Origin: Microbulbifer sp. A4B17
Lineage (GTDB): Bacteria; Pseudomonadota; Gammaproteobacteria; Pseudomonadales; Cellvibrionaceae
NCBI RefSeq assembly: GCF_003076275.1
Contig: NZ_CP029064.1
Location: 4,444,001 to 4,508,000 of the forward strand
Direction: 5' to 3'
Length of the DNA: 64,000 bases
Shown one piece after another: positions 1-8,100 of this stretch. The position numbers and the translations under genes were made by a program. The first letter of the stretch is position 1; the number at the start of each line of letters is the position of its first letter. The notes beneath the pieces were generated by a model that was not told the DNA's origin, did not search any database, and was given only the letters and a program-made list of their open reading frames with translations.

Positions 1-1263
1 AAGGTAGCTATCATAATCCAACTTGGCAGCAGCAAGACTACTTTCCGCCTGCACAATAAAGCCTGTATCTTCCCCATCGAGGAACTCACTCAATATATTG
101 AAAGCATCAAAATGTGTATCGCTGCTAAAACCGTGTGGCACAGCTAACTTCGACATACCCAGGAAGTTAGTATCACCGGTAAGCCAGGACATAGCATTTT
201 CCAGCTGATCAATTTGAAAATGCCACAGCTCTACCGCCTGAGGTAAGCCGGAATGCGAAGAGACTTCAGTAAAATCAGTGCCGGAGAATAGAACGCGTAA
301 ATCAGCTTCCTTGGCTAGCAGAGTATTCTGCAGAGATAAAATCTCATCGATCATTTGAGTAGACAAGGAAGAGTTAAGCTGGCCTGACTCTATCAATAAG
401 CCTGCCTGCTGTACTTTTATGGCCGCAAGATTACCCATTAACTGGTACAGCAAGGTGATATCTTTGTACTCGCCGGGCAGAACACCGGCTGGGGCGACAT
501 CGTTTTGGGTATCTGTGACGGGATCATAGTACCGAGGACTAACCTGACCCCGAGAGCTGGTCAATTGCTGCAGATAAGTGGGCGTATTCTCTACTAGAGC
601 CACATACTCAACGAAAGCACTATTGAGCAGGGTAAAGGCATTCTCGACATGCTCAATTTCAATAGCAGCCAGCTCTCCATTCAAACGACTGGACAGCGCC
701 TTATCCAGAGTAATATTGGCGTGAACAATTTCTGCGACCGCTCGATCGTAATAGAGATCCAGCAAGGACTGTTGCAGGTCTAAATTAGTGGGATATAACT
801 CTAACTGTTCGTAAATCAGAGCTTCAGCAACAGAAATACGTGCACGCTCCGGATAGCCATATAAATCAGAAAACTCTTTGGGAGAGACACTGCTAAGATA
901 GCTATTGATAACCTCTTCAGATTTACCATCCAAGCTATACATTAAATCTAAATAACGGAATGCTGCATTATCGCGAGAATAAACCCCACCTTGCGGATCC
1001 TCTGCCTCAGCACTTACTGAATCAGCTTCGTTATAATAAAGCTGCTTACGAATAGCATCTACTAGCAGCTGACTTTCTACTTGAGTACCAATTCCAGTAG
1101 AAAACTCCAGTGCACTAGCTCCATCTAGTTTTGATGCAGCTGTCAATTCACTGCCAGATAACTTATCTGTGACTCCAGATTCGCCTCTAGCCGGAGAGTG
1201 CAACGACAGCCCAGCAACTAGTGCCAGTCCCATAACAACTGTCGATCTCGACGAGTATTTCAC
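1..1263 (-). CDS. Secreted protein of unknown function, 3' end cut off by the window
   Basis: The frame is open for 421 codons from a GTG at 1263 to the window edge, with no stop, so the C terminus lies outside. A good ribosome site (GGAAGGG) sits five bases before the GTG. The N terminus (MKYSSRSTVVMGLALVAGLS) reads as a signal peptide, so the protein is probably exported. The rest looks mostly helical and acidic, with many short Leu/Glu/Asp/Ser-rich stretches and no cysteine, transmembrane segment or catalytic motif that I can see. I do not recognise the family. It is transcribed divergently from fetA across a long AT-rich spacer. Reality as a gene is near certain (uninterrupted frame, start, signal peptide); function is unknown. 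Confidence 0.8.
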   Translation of the reverse strand, partial: MKYSSRSTVVMGLALVAGLSLHSPARGESGVTDKLSGSELTAASKLDGASALEFSTGIGTQVESQLLVDAIRKQLYYNEADSVSAEAEDPQGGVYSRDNAAFRYLDLMYSLDGKSEEVINSYLSSVSPKEFSDLYGYPERARISVAEALIYEQLELYPTNLDLQQSLLDLYYDRAVAEIVHANITLDKALSSRLNGELAAIEIEHVENAFTLLNSAFVEYVALVENTPTYLQQLTSSRGQVSPRYYDPVTDTQNDVAPAGVLPGEYKDITLLYQLMGNLAAIKVQQAGLLIESGQLNSSLSTQMIDEILSLQNTLLAKEADLRVLFSGTDFTEVSSHSGLPQAVELWHFQIDQLENAMSWLTGDTNFLGMSKLAVPHGFSSDTHFDAFNILSEFLDGEDTGFIVQAESSLAAAKLDYDSYL

Positions 1264-2238
1264 TTATTCCCTTCCTATATTCTTATAATTTATCCCTTTA
1301 GCCTGCCACATCCATCCACATACGTTCACCGCAATAAAACAATACAACAGGATAAAATTCGCACGCTTTCTAACATGGCAATTAATTAAATTCAACAATA
1401 ATAAATTCACCATCACCACTTATTACACCCAAACCCGTTAATGAAATAAATTCGCATACGGTAAATTCAAACTTGCATATAAAATATATTTACCGAGAAA
1501 TTTCTATAAACATAAATCCCCTGAAGTCATTATTAAGAAGACTAAAAACCTAAAAATCCGATAGAGATCAACTTCTATCACATAATTTACACCCCTAATT
1601 TTACGATCAACAACCCACCCTATAAAAATTCACTTCACCTTTACCATAAATATAATTCTCATAGTTCCATAGTAGATAAGCGCAAGAAATAAAATTCTCG
1701 ACCCAGCAATTTCAAGCAACTCGTAATTGTATACACAAGAAATACAGGGAAGAACCATTAAATTAGCTTCTGCACCATAAAGAACCGTAGTTTCAAATAT
1801 TCCTGTAATATACCCTACATCGTATAATTTTATCTTTAGCCTTTCAGATAAATTTTTATTTTCAGAAGAGTCGCAAATATGCTCTATAGTAGAAGAGTAT
1901 CCACCTACGAGTAGAATTAAAAATATCTAAAACCCTCTCACCTAAAACCCTCCCACCAAGAAAGAAGCAAATTTTTGGTCATAATTCACTAGACAAATAT
2001 GAAAAAGGCGAAAAAGAGTTACTTCTCTTAACATAACCCTATAATATGCAAGAAATACAATTTCTTATATTGAGATTATTAAAATAATAGGACCAAATAA
2101 CAATTTATTTTCCGCATTGAGATTTGAGATTTGAGATTTGAGATTTGAGATTTGAGATTTGAGATTTGAGATTTGAGATTTGAGATTTTCAATAGAACTA
2201 CAAGCGCTTCACTCAGACAGCTAATGTGAAGATAATTA
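1264..2238. other. AT-rich divergent spacer without a gene
   Basis: Nearly 1 kb of AT-rich DNA lies between the divergent secreted-protein gene and fetA. No frame in it looks coding. It must hold both promoters, but I cannot single out convincing -35/-10 pairs in such AT-rich sequence. Its one clear structure is the heptamer array at 2119-2188. Confidence 0.6.
2119..2188. repeat. Ten perfect tandem copies of a 7-bp unit
   Basis: The unit GAGATTT is repeated ten times without a mismatch, ending 80 bp before the likely fetA start. On the plus strand it reads into stops, while the minus strand is open through it, but no gene spans it. A perfect short tandem array next to a promoter is the classic substrate for slipped-strand mispairing. 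Whether copy number changes here is inference. Confidence 0.95.
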
Positions 2239-2268
2239 TTGGTATCCAATATCTATACAGAGCCATCC

Positions 2269-2874
2269 ATGCCGGACCTTAAAATCAAAGACCTTTCCAT
2301 CGGCACTTTGCAGGGCGTGAGCTTTACCCTAAAGCCCGGCCTAATTACTTGCATATCTGGTCCATCTGGCGCTGGGAAGAGTCGCTTGCTTAGAGCCATA
2401 ACAGACTTAGAATCTCACTCTGGTGATATATTCCTGGGTGATAAATCTCAATGTGCTTATCCAGCACACAAGTGGAGAAGCCATGTGATGTTGGTTCCTG
2501 CGCAGAGTGCCTGGTGGGGAGAAACTGTCGGCGATCACTTCGCATCATCCATGAATGATGCTTTAAAAGGTCTCGGCTTTCCTGAGGACGCGGTAAAGTG
2601 GCAAGTAAATCGACTCTCTTCGGGAGAAAAGCAGCGCCTGGCCCTTATTCGCGCAATATCCTACAAACCCCAAGTACTTCTTCTGGATGAGCCCACGGCC
2701 AACTTGGACGCCGACTCCACTCAAGTAGTAGAGCAATGGCTGACGGGGCTCATTGAAAAACACAGGCTGCCTACGATTTGGGTAGCTCATAGCCAGGAGC
2801 AGATTCGAAGGGTAGCTCACCGCCACTTGGCCATTGTTAATAACCAACTGGAAGAACAGGACGTCCATCAATGA
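2269..2874 (+). CDS. fetA: FetA-like ABC transporter ATPase (iron export)
   Basis: This is a single ABC ATPase domain of about 200 residues. The P-loop is GPSGAGKS, the signature is LSSGEKQ, Walker B is VLLLDEPTANLD, and the H-loop histidine is in WVAHS. Its partner gene, starting on the overlapping ATGA, is a UPF0014/FetB permease, and that pairing defines FetAB (YbbL/YbbM), reported in E. coli to export iron and protect against oxidative stress. A TTG at 2239 would add ten residues. I prefer the ATG at 2269, which begins at the conserved strand, although its ribosome site (AGAG) is weak. The 7-bp repeat array lies just upstream and could affect expression. Confidence 0.85.
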   Translation: MPDLKIKDLSIGTLQGVSFTLKPGLITCISGPSGAGKSRLLRAITDLESHSGDIFLGDKSQCAYPAHKWRSHVMLVPAQSAWWGETVGDHFASSMNDALKGLGFPEDAVKWQVNRLSSGEKQRLALIRAISYKPQVLLLDEPTANLDADSTQVVEQWLTGLIEKHRLPTIWVAHSQEQIRRVAHRHLAIVNNQLEEQDVHQ

Positions 2875-3671
2875 GTGTGATCGACCTATCCTGGTGGCAA
2901 TTATCATTAGCGGCGGGGCTGGTGTTAGCCCTGGCTGTTTGTACTCATATCGCACGTCTACAGTTGAGTCGATCTCTGGTCATTGCCGCCCTGCGTACAG
3001 CAATTCAGCTAACGCTGGTCGGGCTTGTACTGGAAACCCTATTTGCAGTTGGCACCTTGCTTTGGATCGGACTGCTGGCCATGGCAATGCTGTTATTTGC
3101 CGGACAACAGGTGGCTGCCCGACAAAAGTATCGCCTGCGCGGAGGCTGGAGCTTTGCTATTGGCACCCTATCAATGCTGGTGTCCGCTTTCAGTATCACT
3201 ATTTTAAGTTTGGCCGTACTTATTGGCCCCACTCCTTGGTATCAACCACAGTATTCCATTCCACTTTTAGGCATGCTGCTGGGAAACACAATGACTGGCG
3301 TCGCTCTGAGCCTGGACCGCTTGACTGAGAGTATGCGGCGCTCACGGGATATCATTGAGAATCGCCTGATGCTGGGACAGACCTGGCAACTAGCCAGCCT
3401 GGAATTCCGGCGGGATGCGATGCGCGCAGGGATGATGCCAACCATCAACTCAATGGCTGCCGCTGGCATAGTATTCTTACCAGGGATGATGACAGGGCAG
3501 ATTCTTTCTGGTACTTCTCCCACAATTGCCGTGAAATATCAGATTCTTATTCTCTTTGCGATTGCATCAGGTACTGGCTTCGGCACCTTTCTCGCTGTTG
3601 CATTGGCCTCTAGGCAAATGTTTGATAAACGGGAACGCTTGCGCACAGACCGCCTGATTAAGAATGCCTAA
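2871..3671 (+). CDS. fetB: FetB-like iron-export permease (UPF0014)
   Basis: This 266-residue inner-membrane protein has about seven hydrophobic segments. It shows the family's conserved features: the early RLQLSRSLVIAALRTAIQL block, the LLGNTMTG segment and the LPGMMTGQIL loop. Length matches FetB of E. coli (about 260). The start overlaps the fetA stop by four bases (ATGA), so translation is probably coupled. With FetA it should form an ABC exporter for iron. The assignment rests on family resemblance and pairing; substrate is inferred from the E. coli system. Confidence 0.87.
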   Translation: MSVIDLSWWQLSLAAGLVLALAVCTHIARLQLSRSLVIAALRTAIQLTLVGLVLETLFAVGTLLWIGLLAMAMLLFAGQQVAARQKYRLRGGWSFAIGTLSMLVSAFSITILSLAVLIGPTPWYQPQYSIPLLGMLLGNTMTGVALSLDRLTESMRRSRDIIENRLMLGQTWQLASLEFRRDAMRAGMMPTINSMAAAGIVFLPGMMTGQILSGTSPTIAVKYQILILFAIASGTGFGTFLAVALASRQMFDKRERLRTDRLIKNA

Positions 3672-3702
3672 GGAGCGACAGAAAAATTCAATTAGAGGTG
3701 AG

Positions 3703-3731
3703 GAGCGCTGGCTAAGAGAGCACCAGCGCTC
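3703..3731. terminator. Candidate hairpin terminator between convergent genes
   Basis: GAGCGCTGG and CCAGCGCTC form a perfect 9-bp stem around an 11-base loop, between the convergent ends of fetB and the small membrane protein gene. No long T run follows on either strand, so this may be a weak or factor-assisted terminator. Confidence 0.4.
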
Positions 3732-3740
3732 GAGTGGCAT

Positions 3741-4046
3741 TTAGCGGCCAAAGAATAAGATGGCGGCAGCCATTATCAGGCCTACCAACAGGACCCATAC
3801 GCCGCGCAGCATCAGCGAACGGGCATATTCGGCCTCCTTGTAACGCAACGCATAGGGAATGCCGGTAATCGGTCCTAGGACGATCGTTACAATCCCCCAA
3901 ACCCAACGCTTGTTACCCAGGGCTGTCAACGCAGCCATCAGGCCTCCAAACCAGCATAAAGTTACGCCAATTACAATTACCACCAACGCCAGGATGGACC
4001 ACCATTGGTTGGCCAGGAAAATTTCTACAATTTGGGTTTCAGTCAT
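3741..4046 (-). CDS. Small membrane protein of unknown function
   Basis: The 101-residue protein has three hydrophobic stretches, around residues 15-38, 50-65 and 80-98. They are separated by a short basic loop (LGNKRW) and a polar loop (RYKEAEYARS), which predicts three membrane spans. No catalytic motif is visible and I do not recognise a named family. It converges on fetB. The start at 4046 has only a weak ribosome site. Coding status is supported by the alternation of hydrophobic and charged segments, not by homology. Confidence 0.6.
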   Translation of the reverse strand: MTETQIVEIFLANQWWSILALVVIVIGVTLCWFGGLMAALTALGNKRWVWGIVTIVLGPITGIPYALRYKEAEYARSLMLRGVWVLLVGLIMAAAILFFGR

Positions 4047-4337
4047 GGAATTTAGCCAGTCCGTATTACCTTCCGATTACATCTTAATGCTCCCGACCCC
4101 CAAAAAGATTAGGTGCTGTCGGAACTAAATATCCGGACACCAACGCTAGAGAGCTAAAAGAACTACCGTAGCGAGTAACACCCACATAGACGTCCCAGTT
4201 GGTACCCTTCAAAGCTGAAATCACCATTGGAGGGAGCGGCGATACAGCCCTAGGACACTATAGTAACCCCAAAGTGTATCCCAGGCGCACATATAGCCTT
4301 ATCCACAAGATATCCACGAGCTAGCAAGCACTCACTA

Positions 4338-4745
4338 TCATGAATACTCAGTGACTATCTCGAGCCCAGTAATCTTCTGAGTTTCATTGGCAAACTCGTA
4401 GTAATCCGGTTTTTCATCGATAAAGATCTGGTGCGTCATTGTTGTATCTGCCGGAAGATCAAAGATTCCCGCCGGCACCGAATACTGGGAAGTTTCCTTT
4501 AGGCGGTAAAAGAGATGGGAACCACACTTAGAGCAGAAACCTCGCTCGGCCCAAATTGATGAGTCAAACACACTGACGTGCTCCTCTCCGGTAATCTCAA
4601 CGCTGGTTTGGCAGTCCACAGCCAGTAAGGGGCCACCACCCCACTTCTTGCACATACCACAGTGACAAACCCCCAGGTTTGAAGAGGGCAAAGACGCGCT
4701 AATTGTCACTGAACCGCAGAGGCAACTTCCGTGTACTTGAGTCAT
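4338..4745 (-). CDS. GFA-family (CENP-V/Mss4-fold) zinc-binding protein
   Basis: The 135-residue protein has the cysteine pattern of the GFA family: CLCG near residue 8, CHCGMC near residue 27, and CSKCG near residue 70 before a short beta-rich tail. These residues bind zinc in the Mss4-like fold. The family is named after glutathione-dependent formaldehyde-activating enzyme, but most members have no proven activity, so I do not assign a reaction. The ATG at 4745 is preceded by AGGTAG at good spacing. It appears to be a single-gene unit. Confidence 0.85.
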   Translation of the reverse strand: MTQVHGSCLCGSVTISASLPSSNLGVCHCGMCKKWGGGPLLAVDCQTSVEITGEEHVSVFDSSIWAERGFCSKCGSHLFYRLKETSQYSVPAGIFDLPADTTMTHQIFIDEKPDYYEFANETQKITGLEIVTEYS

Positions 4746-5134
4746 TTTTCTACCTAGATATCTCTTACTTAAAAAATCAATATAAAACTATAAGTGGAAA
4801 CTATCATATAAAAGTTAACAACAATTGATCTAAAGCAATATTAAACTGACCCTCACAAAGCAGTGTGAGTTAGTGCACAATCAATCTGCATAAAATCGCT
4901 ACAGACACTTCCAAAGTATATTAATAAGCCACTTATTAAAGTGACTATGCACACTTTATTCCGTCTCTTCAAGCCACAATAAAAAAACTATAGATATTCC
5001 CAAGTAAAAAATTACCCACATCCAAAATAAATTAATACTCACTTACAAGAAAAACACTTGAAGACATACATCAATCAGAGAAGTTATCAAGAAACCAAAC
5101 AATATTTAAATTATTTAAGATATGTATTGGACGT
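4746..5134. other. AT-rich spacer with two inverted repeats
   Basis: No gene is seen between the GFA gene and the end of the DUF748 gene. Two small inverted repeats stand out: CTCACA/TGTGAG with a 6-base gap at 4852-4869, and TTAATAAG/CTTATTAA with a 3-base gap at 4921-4939. Both lie upstream of the minus-strand GFA gene and could be leader hairpins or operator sites. Confidence 0.45.
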
Positions 5135-8100
5135 CTAATTTGAAAACTCAACTCTCGGATCACCAAAGTCCTTACCAATATAATCAGGTGCACAGGGAAT
5201 TAATTCCGAGGCTTCAATTCCTGCATCAATTAAATATCTCTCTACTACTCTGCTACGCTCCATTGCCAGGTTTTCCAGTTCTTCACGAAGCTCCAGAGGT
5301 GGATTGCGATAGAATGCAACCAGAGCTCTTCGACTCCTACTTATACCCGCCGCCGCATAGGGATAGAGGGCTTGCCAGTCTCTGGCATTGGAAATACCAC
5401 AGACACCCGGCCGCGCATCAGGGTTTTTGTGTAGCACAAACACCATACGTTGCAGCTGAGTCAATGCCAGGTTAGTCAATTCTGAGCTGCCTGGCTCAAA
5501 ATCGATAGAGGTAAAAGATTTAGCCCGGAATCGCCCCCAGGCATAGCGCACCAACAGATAAACCCCATAAGGAGTAAAGTAGCTAATCAGGGCATCTATA
5601 ATTGCCTTCTGTAGGAGTTCACTAAATACAAAGCTAAAAGAAAATTTGGGATCGCGAATATTGCCACTTACCGGCATACTAAACCTGATATCTCCTTTAC
5701 CATCTTTGAGCAGCCACAAAGCAACGTTCAGGGGTATCAGCGTTGACTTTACTGGAAGCTGATCATCTTTCCGAACTCGGCGAACTTTTAGTTTCTCTAG
5801 TCGAATATCGGCAAAACCATTCAGCTGGTTCTCGAATACCTGGATATTAACTACAGCATCTCCTTGTCCTTGAAGAATTTTATAACCCAATAACTTCGCC
5901 ATATAGGGCGTAGCAGGAATCAGGTTTACGCTGGTAAGGTATCCGGTGAGATCCGCATTCCACTTTTTGTCGCCCAGGTAATCTACCGTACCCCCTATCT
6001 GAACTTCACCAAATCCACCAGGCCTCCCATTGACGACAATTACCGCCGGGGGATGTTCAGCCAGATTGCTTAAATCGCTGAGATTAAAATTGATATCCCT
6101 GACTGGCAGGCGAGCTCGGAATTCATCCTGGTGATCGACCCAACTGAAAGTACCATGTTTTAGATAGAGATCACCGAGATGGTACAGCAAAGGGGAAACA
6201 CCCTTCTCTCTGAACGTAAATGTATCAATACCACCAAACCCTCTCAGCTCATTTATCTTCCTGGCTACAGGGAACTTTCCAGACAAGTCCCTCAAAAGAA
6301 TGAATCGGGGGCGCAGGAAATCGATAAACCCAATATTGAGAAGCTTCTTTGGACGGTAGTAGCTTAAGCCTTCAACCCAAAGGGACTTGAAATCAGCCAT
6401 CCATCTATGACGATCAAACTCCAGGCTTCCTGGATTTCGTTCAAAAAAGTGAAAATGAAGGGCCTCAGCAGTGGCAAAGCGCCACTCAGTATCCGTAAAG
6501 AGTAAATTCGAAAAGGTAATACTCTCACCGTGTACTAACTCTTCCCCTGTCGGTGAAAACAAGGTTATACCATTGACCCGTACAACCGAGAGATCAGCCC
6601 CTTGGCCGCGATGGTAGTTTCCCTCCAACATTAAACTTGAAAAACTAAAGCAGTGATCGCCCTGATCCAGGTAGCCACTGGGAAAACAACCAGCAATCTC
6701 CTCGAACTGTAATTCTCTAAAATCAATTCCCTGCCGACCAATACTTAAGTGCCCGGCCCCCATACCGGATACAGATAAAAGCTTAAGAGGCAAGTCCTGC
6801 GGAAAATTCTGTTCATGCAGCTTTACATTACTAATTTTGATCCCCGAAAGTATAAGCTGCCGCCCGCCAGCACCATTAGTGCCCTCTGCCTTGCCAATAC
6901 TAAATGCCCCAAATTCATAGCAGGGAGCAATTTTGTCATCTTTTAGCATACCTGCGGGCATACACCCCCTGGCACCAGTTGCTTGAGCGAGAGATTCACC
7001 TTGCAGAGAGATATTATCGATTTCAAATTTTGGGATTTTTAGTGGTCCCAGCTTTTTTCTGGGTATGGATAATCCCACCAGTTCCACGGAGCCTTGCACT
7101 GACCAAGGAGTAGATAGCTTTATTTTCTGCAATCCAGGCATGGATAACCTATCCACACCAAAGCAGTGATGGGAATCGCCTACCTTAGCCCGGTTCAACT
7201 TGGCCACCGTTACTGCCAGTCCTGTATCCTTGGTGCACACCCGGATATTTAGTAAATTTAAATCTGATACTGAAAATACTGCGCCACTGTCCCAGACAAA
7301 ATGGCCCCAACTCAGACTCTGTACCCCTGCCTGCAAGTAATCACTACCCTTTTGCCAAAAGGCGATAGGCTCGCTCTTTAGTGGTCCCAATTCCAACCGG
7401 GTAGCACCGGGTCCTATTCCCACCTTTACCCATGAGCCACTAAAGCTGACTTGTGGCGTCTCAATACAATCGGCAAGCCTCATCTCGCTATTATTTTCTG
7501 AGAAAAAGGCCTGTAAACCACAAAACAGGACATTGTTTATATTCAGCCCATATAGATCGAGAGTACTGGCAGAGAAAGACATTCTTTCAGTGACAACTTG
7601 CCCCAGTTGTAATAAAGGTTCAGCTCCAATATTATTTTTAAACTCTATCTCGTCAATAGACCAACCACTCTGCCCTACGGAGTGAAGGTCTCGTCCATAG
7701 ACACAGGTTGGTATCGACTTGTTTTTTTCCGCCAGCTTGGGAAGGCACAGCGTCAAGGTATCTGCAGTAACATCCTGAAATTCAATTTTTGACTGCTCAG
7801 GTTTTTCTCGGGACCATAACAATTCCAGCTTCGGTATAAGTACACCCCCAATATCAAATGTTTTCACCTCCGACAGATTCCGCAATTGCACTGATTTAAT
7901 CGCCGAATTATCCATATTGGTGGATAAGTAATGTGGACTGGTATAAAGATAGAAATAATCTCCTAATGAAAGGCGCTCTACTTCCACACAGTGAATGTCC
8001 AGTGAACTCACCATCCGCCCACTGGGAAAACAGCTTTTAACCTGTTCCGCAACTGCATCCGGCAAAGCAATGTAAGTTTGGGAGTCCGGTCTGCTTCTAT

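Noticed and set aside
2119..2188. CRISPR-like repeat
   Set aside because: Units are 7 bp with no spacers; it is a simple tandem array. The 48657-48836 repeats are also contiguous and coding.
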